Assembly: GCF_001831475.1 (NCBI RefSeq)
Contig: NZ_CP017688.1
Coordinates: 434,001 to 498,000 of the forward strand
Direction of reading: 5' to 3'
DNA from: Flavobacterium crassostreae
Lineage (GTDB): Bacteria > Bacteroidota > Bacteroidia > Flavobacteriales > Flavobacteriaceae
DNA length: 64,000 bases
The position numbers were made by a program, and so were the translations under genes. This document shows positions 16,773-26,463 of the stretch, in pieces. The stretch's first letter is position 1. The number at the start of each line of letters is the position of its first letter. The notes under the pieces are model-generated. The model was not told where the DNA came from, did no database searches, and worked only from the letters and a program-made list of their open reading frames with translations.

Positions 16773-17597
16773 ATGAAGCAATATTTAGATTTAGTTAAGC
16801 ACGTTTTAGACCACGGCGTTCAAAAAGGAGACCGAACCGGAACCGGAACCAAGAGCGTATTTGGCCACCAGATGCGTTTTGATCTAGAAGAAGGTTTCCC
16901 GATGGTGACCACCAAAAAACTACATCTCAAATCTATTATTCATGAATTGCTTTGGTTTTTAAAAGGCGACACCAATATTAAATACTTGCAAGAAAATGGC
17001 GTAAAAATATGGGATGCCTGGGCAGACACAAACGGCGATTTGGGCCCCGTATACGGACACCAATGGCGCAACTGGAACAGCCAAGAGATCGATCAAATCT
17101 CGGATTTAATTACAGAGCTCAAAACAAACCCCAATAGCCGCAGGATGTTGGTATCTGCTTGGAATCCTTCGGTATTGCCAGACACCACAAAATCATTTGA
17201 AGAGAACGTGGCCAATAACAAAGCCGCATTACCACCTTGTCATGCTTTTTTTCAATTTTATGTAGCCAACGGAAAACTATCTTGTCAATTATACCAACGA
17301 AGTGCCGATATTTTTTTAGGAGTTCCATTTAACATTGCTTCTTATGCGTTGTTAACCATGATGATTGCACAGGTATGCAACCTGAAATGTGGCGAATTTA
17401 TCCACACCTTTGGCGATGCCCACATTTACAACAACCACATGGCACAACTAGAATTACAACTAACTCGAACACCCGAAAAACTACCCAAAATGGTTTTAAA
17501 TCCCGAGATTCAAAATATTTTTGATTTTACCTATACCGATTTTACCCTCGAAGGGTACCAACCCCATGACGGCATTAAAGGCAACGTTTCGATTTAG
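16773..17597 (+). CDS. thyA: Thymidylate synthase
   Basis: It methylates dUMP with methylene-THF. The 274-residue protein has [11 protein letters not shown] at the N-terminus, the catalytic Cys156 in [29 protein letters not shown] and the C-terminal [10 protein letters not shown] short insertion (about 140-150) precedes the catalytic loop relative to E. coli. folA lies 0.9 kb downstream on the same strand, the usual partner for regenerating THF. Its last 4 bases overlap the convergent CBM48 gene. Confidence 0.97.
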   Translation: MKQYLDLVKHVLDHGVQKGDRTGTGTKSVFGHQMRFDLEEGFPMVTTKKLHLKSIIHELLWFLKGDTNIKYLQENGVKIWDAWADTNGDLGPVYGHQWRNWNSQEIDQISDLITELKTNPNSRRMLVSAWNPSVLPDTTKSFEENVANNKAALPPCHAFFQFYVANGKLSCQLYQRSADIFLGVPFNIASYALLTMMIAQVCNLKCGEFIHTFGDAHIYNNHMAQLELQLTRTPEKLPKMVLNPEIQNIFDFTYTDFTLEGYQPHDGIKGNVSI

Positions 17598-17890
17598 ACC
17601 ACCAATACACTATTCTTGGCGGCGGCATGATCATTCCAGATGTCAAAATCTGCTTCTGGCTCATTGCTATAAACACCATCCACAACATACCGAAACTCAT
17701 ACGATTTGCCTACACATATATCAAAAACCCCCTTGAAATTTCCGTTTTTGAATTTTTTTAACGTACCTAATTGGGCATCCCAACCATTAAAATCTCCTAC
17801 AACTGCTGCTTGTATGCCCGTATTTTCGGCAATAACAAAAGTAACCTTACAGATTGGTTTGGATTTCAAAAACCGCTTTTTTAAAGCCAT
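17594..17890 (-). CDS. Stand-alone isoamylase early-set (CBM48-like) domain protein
   Basis: 98 residues, essentially one beta-sandwich domain: [17 protein letters not shown] (the GDFNGW carbohydrate-binding motif), a basic strand pair and [18 protein letters not shown]. This is the glycogen-binding early-set fold found at the N-terminus of branching enzymes and in AMPK beta, but without a catalytic domain. No signal peptide is present, so it is cytosolic. It is convergent with and overlaps the thyA end by 4 bp. The ligand is unknown. Confidence 0.8.
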   Translation of the reverse strand: MALKKRFLKSKPICKVTFVIAENTGIQAAVVGDFNGWDAQLGTLKKFKNGNFKGVFDICVGKSYEFRYVVDGVYSNEPEADFDIWNDHAAAKNSVLVV

Positions 17891-18124
17891 AATTATCTCA
17901 TTTTAATATAGATATCTAATTTACTACAATTTAAGCACCTTAAAAACATTTAGAAACAAATTACACAATAAATTGCCTCCAGGTTAATTTATTACGAATA
18001 CAACACTACCTCAGGACTTGTTTTTACATTCAAAAAAAAATAAATCTACTTCTGCAAAACAATATCTAATCCCAATTTTGAGATTACAATTTATATTTTA
18101 CCTTTATAGTCAAAAATTACACCT

Positions 18125-18454
18125 ATGGAAAGAGAACAGCATGAATTATATGAATACGCCCGTAAAAGAATCAAACAAAAAAAAGGGCTGTATTATCATT
18201 TTGTACTTCTGTTTTTGGTTTGCATCTTTTTATTTGTTGCCACAAAAGTAATGGACTTTACAGCTGGATCCAACCTGCATATGTGGCTAATTACTATTTG
18301 GTTTTTCTTGTTTATACTGCACTTTATCAAAGTTTTTATAACCGACCGTTTTATGAATAAAAATTGGGAAAGAGAACAAATTGACCGATTGGTTGCTTTA
18401 CAGCAAAAAAAACTAACCGAGCTAGAGAACCACCTACAAGAGCCCACAAAATAA
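18125..18454 (+). CDS. 2TM-domain protein
   Basis: 109 residues. A charged N-terminus with aromatic/basic residues is followed by two transmembrane helices (about 22-43 and 52-73), then a charged coiled-coil-like tail (QIDRLVALQQKKLTELENHLQ). This is the 2TM-domain pattern seen in Bacteroidota small membrane proteins and in some LytTR regulators; here there is no regulator domain. folA begins 13 bp downstream, so they are probably cotranscribed. TACCTTTA about 30 nt upstream is a near-consensus -7 box. Confidence 0.75.
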   Translation: MEREQHELYEYARKRIKQKKGLYYHFVLLFLVCIFLFVATKVMDFTAGSNLHMWLITIWFFLFILHFIKVFITDRFMNKNWEREQIDRLVALQQKKLTELENHLQEPTK

Positions 18455-18467
18455 ACAGACCAAGGCA

Positions 18468-18950
18468 ATGATAACAATGATTGCAGCAGCAGCTGAAAAT
18501 AACGAACTAGGAAAAAACAACAGCCTACCATGGCATTTACCAGATGACTTCAAGCGGTTCAAAGCTCTCACTACGGGCCACCATATCATTATGGGCCGAA
18601 AAACCTTTGAGAGTTTCCCAAAACCGCTACCCAATAGAACACATGTAGTTATATCCAGACAAAAAGATTATAACCCAGAAGGTTGCATTGTAGTATCTTC
18701 ACTACAAGATGCCATAGCAATCTGTCCAAAAAACGAAGAACTTTTTTTAATCGGAGGCGGACAAATATACGCCTTGGGGATGTCTTATTGTGACAAGATT
18801 GAACTCACCAGAGTGCACCACACCTTTGAAGCAGATGCGTTTTTGCCCGAAATAAATCCCGAAGATTGGTTGTTAAGCAACTCAGAGTACCACGCAAAAG
18901 ATCCAAACCATCCTTTTGCATTTACCTACGAAACGTATTTAAAAAAATAA
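18468..18950 (+). CDS. folA: Dihydrofolate reductase
   Basis: 160 residues. IAAAAENNELGKNNSLPWHLPDDFKRFK is the DHFR N-terminal signature; IMGRKTFESFP and LFLIGGGQIYA form the NADPH site. It reduces the dihydrofolate produced by ThyA. It closes with a strong terminator. Confidence 0.97.
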   Translation: MITMIAAAAENNELGKNNSLPWHLPDDFKRFKALTTGHHIIMGRKTFESFPKPLPNRTHVVISRQKDYNPEGCIVVSSLQDAIAICPKNEELFLIGGGQIYALGMSYCDKIELTRVHHTFEADAFLPEINPEDWLLSNSEYHAKDPNHPFAFTYETYLKK

Positions 18951-18964
18951 CTAATTTAGCCATC

Positions 18965-19011
18965 AAAAAAAAACACCTCAAAAAAGAAGATTTCTTTTTT
19001 GAGGTGTTTTT
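18965..19011. terminator. Strong bidirectional terminator
   Basis: A stem of about 17 bp built from AAAACACCTCAAAAAAGAA and its complement, with a 2-nt loop and a T-run. It serves folA and faces the convergent small membrane protein. Confidence 0.9.
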
Positions 19012-19070
19012 GCATAAGGCAACTTAAAGCGCGCTTTTTTACTTAAAAACAATGATCAGGAAAAAACAAC

Positions 19071-19388
19071 TCACTCTTGGAACAAGATCTGATAACATAA
19101 CAGAATAATTACAAATGTTAAAAAAACTCCAGAAGTGAAGGTAATAACATTTGCTATTTTTTGAGAATACATCTCAAAAAAACCTTTAATACCAAATACC
19201 ACGAAGGTACTAAAGACAAAGAAAATTAAAATTTCCAAAAACAAATTTAATCCTAAGAACGTATTTTGCGCTAGGGTTACGCTACTGGCATTTAAGACAG
19301 CTCCATCAAAACAGTACACAAGAACAAGCGATATCGTTAACGCAAGAAACAACCACTTGATTTGAGCTATTAATCCCTTTTTGATCAT
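19071..19388 (-). CDS. Three-helix membrane protein of unknown function
   Basis: 105 residues from ATG 19388 (MIKKGLIAQIKWLFL). The open frame extends 88 codons further upstream with low-complexity Phe/Ile-rich sequence crossing the ubiE promoter, so that extension is rejected. Three hydrophobic segments lie at about 12-28, 44-70 and 80-102. No family recognised. It is divergent from ubiE. Confidence 0.6.
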   Translation of the reverse strand: MIKKGLIAQIKWLFLALTISLVLVYCFDGAVLNASSVTLAQNTFLGLNLFLEILIFFVFSTFVVFGIKGFFEMYSQKIANVITFTSGVFLTFVIILLCYQILFQE

Positions 19389-19552
19389 TGAAAAAACATG
19401 TTGTATTTTTATTTTGTAAAATTCGTAATAAAAAAGCACCCTCACAATACCCACTTTTAGTGATATTCTAAATATATCAAAAAAAACAACAAAACAGCTC
19501 CATTTATAGCTTTTAAAAAAATCGGATACCTCTATAAAATAGAATATAATAT

Positions 19553-19560
19553 TATATTTG
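19553..19560 (+). promoter_or_regulatory. ubiE promoter -7 box
   Basis: TATATTTG, only 15 nt before the ubiE ATG, implying a very short leader. Confidence 0.55.
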
Positions 19561-19575
19561 TGAAAACTAAAAAAA

Positions 19576-20307
19576 ATGTCCAAAAAAATCACTCCATATA
19601 AAGACTCTACGTTAGGCAAAAAAGAACAAGTTGCAAAGATGTTTGATACCATATCCGGAAATTACGACAATTTAAACCGGGTTATTTCGTTTGGTATTGA
19701 TGTAAAATGGCGCAAAAAAGTATTGCAATTAGTTGCTAATACTGCCCCAAAAAAAATTCTGGATATTGCAACAGGCACAGGTGATTTAGCCATTTTAATG
19801 GCGCAGACTGATGCAGAAAAAATCATAGGTCTAGATATTTCATCGGGAATGCTGGCCGTTGGCGAAAAAAAAATAGCCCAACAAAACCTATCCAAAACCA
19901 TCGAAATGGTTCTTGGAGATTCTGAAAACATGCCGTTTGAAGACAGTTATTTTGATGCCATTACGGTAGCATTTGGTGTCCGAAATTTTGAAAATTTAGA
20001 AAAAGGGCTTGCCGAAATTTTGCGTGTATTAAAACCTGGTGGAGTATTTGTAATTCTAGAAACTTCGGTTCCAGACAAAACGCCATACAAACAAGGCTAT
20101 ACCTTTTATAGCAAAAACATACTCCCACTAATCGGAAAATTATTCTCTAAAGACAATGTAGCCTATGGTTATTTGTCCGAATCTGCCGCTGCATTTCCTT
20201 ATGGTGTGGCTCTGAACAATATTTTGACAAAAATTGGGTTTATAGATGTTGTAGCTATGCCCCAAACTTTTGGAGTGGCTACTATATACTCGGCTTCAAA
20301 AAAATAA
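19576..20307 (+). CDS. ubiE: Demethylmenaquinone methyltransferase
   Basis: 243 residues. A SAM-dependent class I methyltransferase: [15 protein letters not shown] (motif I, about 57-71), [29 protein letters not shown] and [16 protein letters not shown]. It acts in menaquinone (here presumably MK) synthesis (MenG activity). The porT gene follows after 13 bp, so the two are probably cotranscribed. Confidence 0.95.
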   Translation: MSKKITPYKDSTLGKKEQVAKMFDTISGNYDNLNRVISFGIDVKWRKKVLQLVANTAPKKILDIATGTGDLAILMAQTDAEKIIGLDISSGMLAVGEKKIAQQNLSKTIEMVLGDSENMPFEDSYFDAITVAFGVRNFENLEKGLAEILRVLKPGGVFVILETSVPDKTPYKQGYTFYSKNILPLIGKLFSKDNVAYGYLSESAAAFPYGVALNNILTKIGFIDVVAMPQTFGVATIYSASKK

Positions 20308-20320
20308 CCAGCACAGAACT

Positions 20321-21037
20321 ATGATACAATTTCTAAAAAAAACCATTCTATTATTCTTTTTCTTTTGGGCATGCCAGACAAAGGCACAGTTCCAAAACGG
20401 CATTTTTGGCAAAGACCCAATAGTGAATTTAGAAAACTTTCAGGAACAGCGGGTTTATTTTGGTTTTTTTCTGGGTTTTAATAGCTTTGATTACAAAATT
20501 GACTACAAAACAGCAGGGCCAGATATTGAAACCAAAAAAACAACTGGTTTTAACGTGGGTATTGTAGGCGATTTAAGGTTGCAGCAATACATTAATTTAC
20601 GTTTTGAGCCAGGGCTTTATTATTCTAAAAGAGATCTGCGGTATCCTGGTTTTGAAAACCAAGTGGATGCTTTAAGAGAAGTAAACAGCACTTATATTCA
20701 CTTTCCGTTATTGGTAAAACTTTCGTCATTACGAGCTGGCAACATTCGTCCTTATGTTTTGGGCGGTTTATCGGCTACACTTAATTTATCTAGTAACCAG
20801 AAAGCACAAGATGATAATAAAGAACAAAATTTTAGAGTAAAATCTTGGACTACTAATTATGAACTTGGGCTTGGTATCGATATTTTTTCGGAATATTTTA
20901 TTTTTTCTCCTTCTATCCGAGGAGTTTTTGGGCTTGGAGACGAGCTAGTACGAGATAAAGATCCTAACAGCCCTTGGACTAGCAATATAGAATCGATAAA
21001 AAACAGGGCTATTTTAATTAATTTTACTTTTCATTAA
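20321..21037 (+). CDS. porT: PorT/SprT-like outer-membrane protein of type IX secretion
   Basis: 238 residues from ATG 20321; an upstream in-frame TTG inside ubiE is rejected because the signal peptide (MIQFLKKTILLFFFFWACQTKA, then QFQN) starts at the ATG. The body is a predicted eight-strand barrel: YFGFFLGFNSFDY, RFEPGLYYSKRDL, YIHFPLLVKLSS, RPYVLGGLSATL and an aromatic-rich C-terminus ending ILINFTFH. PorT/SprT is a T9SS component needed for secretion and gliding in this phylum; ubiE-porT adjacency is what I recall from Flavobacterium. A general outer-membrane barrel is the alternative. Confidence 0.8.
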   Translation: MIQFLKKTILLFFFFWACQTKAQFQNGIFGKDPIVNLENFQEQRVYFGFFLGFNSFDYKIDYKTAGPDIETKKTTGFNVGIVGDLRLQQYINLRFEPGLYYSKRDLRYPGFENQVDALREVNSTYIHFPLLVKLSSLRAGNIRPYVLGGLSATLNLSSNQKAQDDNKEQNFRVKSWTTNYELGLGIDIFSEYFIFSPSIRGVFGLGDELVRDKDPNSPWTSNIESIKNRAILINFTFH

Positions 21038-21039
21038 AA

Positions 21040-21768
21040 TTAGTTATTTCTCCTAAATTCACTCAGTACAATTGCCGTAGCTGTAGCTACATTAAGACTT
21101 TCTGTTTTTTGGATAGAACCAAAACGCGGAATGGTTAATTTATTTTTAATGGTTTTTTGAATTGCTTTCGAAATCCCATTTGCTTCATTGCCCATCACAA
21201 TAATTGCTTCTGGAGGCAAGCTTGTTTTGTAAATATTAACTCCCTCCATAAAGGCACCAAAGACTGGCAATTGGGTTTGGGCAAGGTATTGGTTCAAATC
21301 TACATAATTAACATTCACCCTACTGATAGACCCCATGGTAGCCTGCACTACTTTAGAATTATAAACATCTACCGTTTCTGGGGAGCAAAGCAATTGCTTT
21401 ACGCCATACCAATCACAAAGTCGTAATATGGTGCCCAGGTTGCCTGGATCTCTAACCGAATCTAGGGCAACAATAAGGCCGGAGGTAAGCATTTCTTTTT
21501 CGGCAGGTATTTTAAAAACCGCCAAACAAGTATTTGGAGTAGTTAAGGCACTTATTTTTTTAAGATCGTTTTCATAAACAAGTGTCTTTTTTGCGGCAGC
21601 TACTGCATCAAAATCATTTTCTGTGGTGTACAAATGCTCTAATTCTAGGTTAGAATTTAACAATTCTTGAATTACCTTTACCCCTTCGGCAAAAAACATT
21701 TTGTGTGCAATGCGATACTTTTTTTGTTGTAAACTTGTTATGAGTTTTATTTGGTTTTTACTAACCAT
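21040..21768 (-). CDS. TrmH-family (SpoU) RNA 2'-O-methyltransferase
   Basis: 242 residues. Motifs 1-3 of the SPOUT fold are present: DSVRDPGNLGTILRLCDW, PEAIIVMGNEANGIS and IPRFGSIQKTESLNVATATAIVLSEF. The N-terminal part (about 1-85) is the substrate-binding domain. The RNA target (23S rRNA or tRNA) cannot be told. It ends 2 bp from the convergent porT gene with no separate terminator visible. Confidence 0.9.
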   Translation of the reverse strand: MVSKNQIKLITSLQQKKYRIAHKMFFAEGVKVIQELLNSNLELEHLYTTENDFDAVAAAKKTLVYENDLKKISALTTPNTCLAVFKIPAEKEMLTSGLIVALDSVRDPGNLGTILRLCDWYGVKQLLCSPETVDVYNSKVVQATMGSISRVNVNYVDLNQYLAQTQLPVFGAFMEGVNIYKTSLPPEAIIVMGNEANGISKAIQKTIKNKLTIPRFGSIQKTESLNVATATAIVLSEFRRNN

Positions 21769-21777
21769 AAAAATATG

Positions 21778-21785
21778 TACTTTTG
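21778..21785 (+). promoter_or_regulatory. Promoter -7 box of the TamA-like gene
   Basis: TACTTTTG, 20 nt before the TTG start, leaving a leader of roughly 15 nt. Confidence 0.55.
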
Positions 21786-21804
21786 AATTAAATATTTAGG
21801 ACAC

Positions 21805-24369
21805 TTGAAAAAAATTTCAACAAAAATATCACTATTTATTCTAATAGGAATACTAATCGCTGCTTGTAACACGCAAAAAAGAGTTCCTGAGGGCAAAATG
21901 CGTTTGGTAAAAAACAATATTACAGTCAACAACCTTCTGACCAACGAAGAAAATGCTTATAACCAATTGTATCAAAAACCCAACAGTAGCTTGCTTCTGG
22001 GCTATCCATTGCGATTAAATTTATACAATTTAGCGAATCTAAACCCCGATTCTACCTACCAGGCCACGTTTGAAAAACATCCTAAAAGATATGCCCGCCA
22101 ATCCAAATTTTTGTCTGCAAAACAAGTAGATCGGCTCGGGAAGTCTTTTTTATACCACGGTATTCATGATTTTTTAAAAAAAGTAGGAGAACCTCCTGTG
22201 CTTTTAGATAGTGCGAAGACTTCTAAATCGGTGATGCGCTTAAAATATTATTATTTTAACAAAGGTTTTTTTGATGTAAAAACGAGCTATACGGTAGACA
22301 CCATTAAAAATAAAAAAGCAAAAGTAACTTACCACATTGCCACCCAAAAACCATATTTCATTGATTCTTTAAAAACCAGCATTACAACCCCTGCTTTGGA
22401 CTCTTTGTATCAGGTACAAAAAAAACAAACGCTAATTAAGACTGGAGAGCAATACTTGACCATTAATTTTGAGGAAGAAAAAAACAGAATTAGTACTCAT
22501 TTTAGGAACAACGGCGCCTATTATTTCCAGCCAACCAACATTAGCTTTGACATTGATACCATCAGCAAAGCCAATAAAGCTAATGTAAATGTAATTATTA
22601 ATGATTATACGTACCAGGATAAAGATTCGTCCAAAACGGCCCCCTTTAAACTATACCAAATAAGCAAAGTAGCCATTTATACGGATTATGCTGCAAACAA
22701 AACCAATCTAAAAATTACCGATAGTACCCGTTACAAAAATTTTGATCTATATAGCCATCAAAAATTAAAATACAAACCCCATGCCATCACGGATGCTATT
22801 TTTATTACAAAGGGCACTCCCTTTGCAGATTATAAAACCGTACTGACCACCCGTTATTTAAACAATCTTAAAATATTTAACTACCCTAGTATTCAATACG
22901 AAATGGATCCCAAGGATAGCACAGCAACCTCACTCATTGCAAAGATATATCTGACGCCCAGAAAAAAATACAGTTTTGCTACTTTTCTTGATGTGACCCA
23001 CTCCAATATTCAAGAAGTAGGGGTTTCTATTAGTCCATCTATTACCATTAGAAATGTTTTTAATGGTGCCGAAACATTGGAACTCTCTGGTCGTGGTACA
23101 ATTGGATCTTCCAAAGATTTAGCCAACCCGAACAACCAATTTTTTAACGTTTCGGAATACGGAGCAGATTTAAAGTTAAATATTCCGAGGGTTTTTCTGC
23201 CTTTTTCAACAGAAAGAATTATCCCAAAGAGCATGATTCCGTCTACACTTATGGCTGTAGGTATCGCAAGGCAAACCAATATTGGACTAGACAAAGAAAA
23301 CTTCACTGGAGCAGTAACCTACAACTGGACCCCAAAAAAGAACACTACCGCTCGGTTTGATCTATTCAACGCTCAGTTTGTTAGAAACCTAAACCCTACT
23401 AATTATTTTAATGTGTATCGCTCTTCTTATAGTGCCTTGAATACCATAGGAAAATCCTACAATACCAATCCTCTTTATTTTGATAACGATCAAGACCGAA
23501 ACCTTTTGATTCAATCAGGAACCTCTGGATTTACCAATGAAGCGCTCTATGGAGGCAACAGCATGAATCTTAATGCTACGGATTTTCAAGCTGTAAAAAG
23601 TATTGAAGAACGAAGAATGCGTTTGACCGAGGATGATTTTATATTTGCCACTAGTTTTACCTTTTCAAAAACCACCAAAAAAGACCTGCAAGACCGGAGT
23701 TTTTATCAATTTAGAACCAAAATTGAATCTGCTGGATCCATACTCTCGCTACTGGCTAGCACCATCAAAAGCCCTAAAAACGCCAATGGCAACCACGAAA
23801 TATTTAATCTAGAATATTCCGAGTATATCAAAACCGAATTGGATTACATCAAACACTGGGATCTAAATCACGAAAAAGTTCTAGCTTTTAGAAGTTTTTT
23901 TGGCATCGCAATTCCATTTGGAAACTCCGACAACATTCCTTTTTCTCGGAGTTATTTTTCGGGCGGATCCAATGACAATAGAGCTTGGCGTCCGTATAGT
24001 TTAGGCCCTGGAAGTAGTGGAGCGGTCAATGATTTTAATGAAGCCAACATGAAAATTGCGTTAAGCACCGAATTTAGATTTAAGATCTTAGGCGATTTTA
24101 AAGGGGCTTTATTTGCCGATGCAGGAAACATCTGGAACATCTATGATAATGTAACGGATGAAAAAGCGACATTCACTGGCATCAAAAGCCTAAAAGACAT
24201 TGCATTAGGCTCTGGATTTGGTCTGCGCTATGATTTAACCTTCTTGGTAGTTCGGTTTGACTTTGGATTTAAGACCTATGACCCCGCTAATACTACCGGC
24301 AAAAAATGGTTCCGCCAATACAATTTTGCAAACAGTGTTTTAAATTTTGGAATAAATTATCCGTTCTAA
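21805..24369 (+). CDS. BamA/TamA-family outer-membrane protein with lipoprotein signal
   Basis: 854 residues starting at TTG 21805: it gives MKKISTKISLFILIGILIAAC, a lipoprotein signal with Cys21 in an IAAC lipobox, and no in-frame ATG precedes the lipobox. POTRA-like segments follow (about 100-380; YYYFNKGFFDVKTSYTVD, FRNNGAYYFQPTNISFDID). The C-terminal Omp85 barrel is about 430-854, with SRSYFSGGSNDNRAWRPYSLGPG as the strand/loop characteristic of the family, ending NFGINYPF with terminal Phe. It probably assembles or translocates outer-membrane proteins, TamA-like. It is divergent from the TrmH gene. Confidence 0.88.
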   Translation: MKKISTKISLFILIGILIAACNTQKRVPEGKMRLVKNNITVNNLLTNEENAYNQLYQKPNSSLLLGYPLRLNLYNLANLNPDSTYQATFEKHPKRYARQSKFLSAKQVDRLGKSFLYHGIHDFLKKVGEPPVLLDSAKTSKSVMRLKYYYFNKGFFDVKTSYTVDTIKNKKAKVTYHIATQKPYFIDSLKTSITTPALDSLYQVQKKQTLIKTGEQYLTINFEEEKNRISTHFRNNGAYYFQPTNISFDIDTISKANKANVNVIINDYTYQDKDSSKTAPFKLYQISKVAIYTDYAANKTNLKITDSTRYKNFDLYSHQKLKYKPHAITDAIFITKGTPFADYKTVLTTRYLNNLKIFNYPSIQYEMDPKDSTATSLIAKIYLTPRKKYSFATFLDVTHSNIQEVGVSISPSITIRNVFNGAETLELSGRGTIGSSKDLANPNNQFFNVSEYGADLKLNIPRVFLPFSTERIIPKSMIPSTLMAVGIARQTNIGLDKENFTGAVTYNWTPKKNTTARFDLFNAQFVRNLNPTNYFNVYRSSYSALNTIGKSYNTNPLYFDNDQDRNLLIQSGTSGFTNEALYGGNSMNLNATDFQAVKSIEERRMRLTEDDFIFATSFTFSKTTKKDLQDRSFYQFRTKIESAGSILSLLASTIKSPKNANGNHEIFNLEYSEYIKTELDYIKHWDLNHEKVLAFRSFFGIAIPFGNSDNIPFSRSYFSGGSNDNRAWRPYSLGPGSSGAVNDFNEANMKIALSTEFRFKILGDFKGALFADAGNIWNIYDNVTDEKATFTGIKSLKDIALGSGFGLRYDLTFLVVRFDFGFKTYDPANTTGKKWFRQYNFANSVLNFGINYPF

Positions 24370-24383
24370 TGCTAATTAATTCT

Positions 24384-24391
24384 TATTTTTG
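24384..24391 (+). promoter_or_regulatory. fbaA promoter -7 box
   Basis: TATTTTTG, 43 nt upstream of the fbaA ATG and just after the preceding stop. Confidence 0.55.
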
Positions 24392-24433
24392 TCGCCTTGA
24401 ACTAAACAATTACAACCACCTAAAAAAATTACT

Positions 24434-25501
24434 ATGGCACACAACATCCAACCTGGAGTAGCTACAGGAGATCAAGTACAAGAAATTTTTAACTACGCTA
24501 AAGAGAAAGGCTTTGCTTTACCTGCAGTAAATGTCACTGGTTCCGCTACAATAAATGGGGTTCTTGAAACAGCTGCAAAATTAAACGCACCCGTTATTAT
24601 TCAGTTTTCAAACGGAGGAGCGCTCTTTAATGCCGGAAAAGGACTTTCTAACCAGAACGAAAAAGCCGCTATAGCAGGAGGTGTTGCTGGAGCAAAACAT
24701 ATTCATACCCTTGCTGCTGTCTATGGTGCAACAGTAATTTTGCACACAGATCATTGCGCTAAAAAACTCTTGCCTTGGATCGACGGACTATTGGATGCCT
24801 CCGAAGCGCATTTTGCCGAAACAGGAAAGCCGTTGTTTAGTTCGCACATGATTGATTTATCCGAAGAGCCAATAGAAGAAAATATTGCTATTTGCAAACA
24901 GTATTTGGCCCGAATGAGTAAAATAGGAATGACATTAGAAATTGAACTTGGAATCACTGGTGGTGAAGAAGACGGTGTAGATAACTCTGATGTTGATAGT
25001 TCCAAATTATACACCCAACCCGAAGAGGTGGCCTATGCTTACGAAGAGTTATCTAAAATAAGTCCTCGATTTACTATTGCAGCTGCATTTGGGAACGTAC
25101 ACGGGGTGTACAAACCAGGTAATGTGAAATTGACTCCAAAAATTTTAAAAAATTCTCAAAATTTTGTTCAAGAAAAATTCCATACCAAAAACAACCCAAT
25201 AGATTTTGTTTTTCATGGCGGATCTGGCTCTACTTTAGAAGAAATAAGAGAAGCTATTGAATATGGTGTTATCAAAATGAACATTGATACCGATTTGCAA
25301 TTTGCTTTTACCGAAGGCGCCAGAGATTACATGATTAAAAACATTGCTTACTTAAAAACACAAATTGGTAATCCAGAAGGAGAAGAATTACCAAACAAAA
25401 AATACTACGATCCAAGAAAATGGATGCGTGAGAGCGAAGTGACTTTTAATACCCGATTAGAAAAAGCATTTGCTGACTTAAACAACGTGAACACATTATG
25501 A
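24434..25501 (+). CDS. fbaA: Class II fructose-bisphosphate aldolase
   Basis: 355 residues, zinc-dependent. HTDHCAKK carries the metal/catalytic His and Asp residues, followed by EIELGITGGEED, AAFGNVHGVY and the phosphate-binding FVFHGGSGS, then KMNIDTDLQ. The length and the long insertions fit the E. coli FbaA-like (class IIA) group. A hairpin separates it from accD. Confidence 0.96.
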   Translation: MAHNIQPGVATGDQVQEIFNYAKEKGFALPAVNVTGSATINGVLETAAKLNAPVIIQFSNGGALFNAGKGLSNQNEKAAIAGGVAGAKHIHTLAAVYGATVILHTDHCAKKLLPWIDGLLDASEAHFAETGKPLFSSHMIDLSEEPIEENIAICKQYLARMSKIGMTLEIELGITGGEEDGVDNSDVDSSKLYTQPEEVAYAYEELSKISPRFTIAAAFGNVHGVYKPGNVKLTPKILKNSQNFVQEKFHTKNNPIDFVFHGGSGSTLEEIREAIEYGVIKMNIDTDLQFAFTEGARDYMIKNIAYLKTQIGNPEGEELPNKKYYDPRKWMRESEVTFNTRLEKAFADLNNVNTL

Positions 25502-25512
25502 GATTAAAAATT

Positions 25513-25554
25513 AGGAGCTATAAGGCAGAAGCATTTTTCTGTCTTATAGCTCCT
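25513..25554 (+). terminator. Intercistronic stem-loop between fbaA and accD
   Basis: AGGAGCTATAAG pairs with CTTATAGCTCCT, extended by CAGA/TCTG. The tail (ACTCTTTAACTCC) is only weakly T-rich, so it may be a partial terminator or an mRNA-stability element, not a full stop. Confidence 0.55.
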
Positions 25555-25586
25555 ACTCTTTAACTCCTAACACCTAATTATTAAAT

Positions 25587-26441
25587 ATGGCTTGGTTTAA
25601 AAGAAAAGAAAAAGGAATTACAACGGCTACCGAGGACAAAATGGATGTCCCAAAAGGACTTTGGTACAAATCTCCAACAGGTAAGGTTATTGATGCCGAT
25701 GAATTAGAACGCAATTTATTTGTAAGTCCCGAAGACGGATTTCATGTACGAATTGGTAGCGCCACCTATTTTGAAATTTTGTTTGATAACAACGAATTTA
25801 TCGAATTAGACAAAAATCTAACCTCCAAAGACCCTTTGCATTTTGTAGATACCAAAAAGTACGCAGACAGACTAAAGGACGTTATGGAAAAAACCAAACT
25901 TAAAGACGCAGTGCGTACTGGAGTAGGGAAATCCAAAGGAAAAGAAGTAGTAATCTGCTGCATGGATTTTGCGTTTATAGGAGGATCCATGGGAGCAGTA
26001 GTTGGAGAAAAAATTGCACGCGGAATTAACCACGCAATCAAAAACAAACTTCCGTTTGTAATGATTTCAAAATCCGGTGGTGCACGTATGATGGAAGCCG
26101 CGTATTCCTTAATGCAATTAGCCAAAACATCGGTAAAACTAGCACAATTAGCAGAAGCTAAATTGCCTTACATCTCCTTATGTACCGATCCAACAACTGG
26201 AGGAACCACAGCATCCTATGCAATGTTGGGAGACATCAACATCTCTGAACCAGGAGCTTTAATTGGATTTGCAGGACCACGTGTGGTTAGAGATACCACT
26301 GGTAAGGATTTGCCAGAGGGATTCCAGACTTCAGAATTTTTGTTAGAACACGGATTTCTGGACTTCATAACGCCTCGTAAAGAATTAAAAGACAAAATCA
26401 ACCTTTATATTGATTTAATTCAAAACAATCCCGTTAGATAA
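25587..26441 (+). CDS. accD: Acetyl-CoA carboxylase carboxyltransferase, beta subunit (no zinc ribbon)
   Basis: 284 residues. The crotonase-fold core is typical: [52 protein letters not shown] and [10 protein letters not shown]. The N-terminal segment aligned to the four-Cys zinc ribbon of E. coli AccD ([11 protein letters not shown] ... [12 protein letters not shown]) has Ser/Asp instead of Cys at every position that can be aligned, and is one residue shorter. It transfers carboxyl from biotin to acetyl-CoA for fatty-acid synthesis. The fold is certain; the loss of zinc is read from sequence. Confidence 0.95.
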   Translation: MAWFKRKEKGITTATEDKMDVPKGLWYKSPTGKVIDADELERNLFVSPEDGFHVRIGSATYFEILFDNNEFIELDKNLTSKDPLHFVDTKKYADRLKDVMEKTKLKDAVRTGVGKSKGKEVVICCMDFAFIGGSMGAVVGEKIARGINHAIKNKLPFVMISKSGGARMMEAAYSLMQLAKTSVKLAQLAEAKLPYISLCTDPTTGGTTASYAMLGDINISEPGALIGFAGPRVVRDTTGKDLPEGFQTSEFLLEHGFLDFITPRKELKDKINLYIDLIQNNPVR

Positions 26442-26463
26442 AATACTACTTTTTTTATGTAAC

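Noticed and set aside
19389..19652. 88-codon upstream extension of the three-helix membrane protein
   Set aside because: It runs across the ubiE promoter and into ubiE coding sequence on the other strand; Phe/Ile-rich chance reading of AT-rich DNA.
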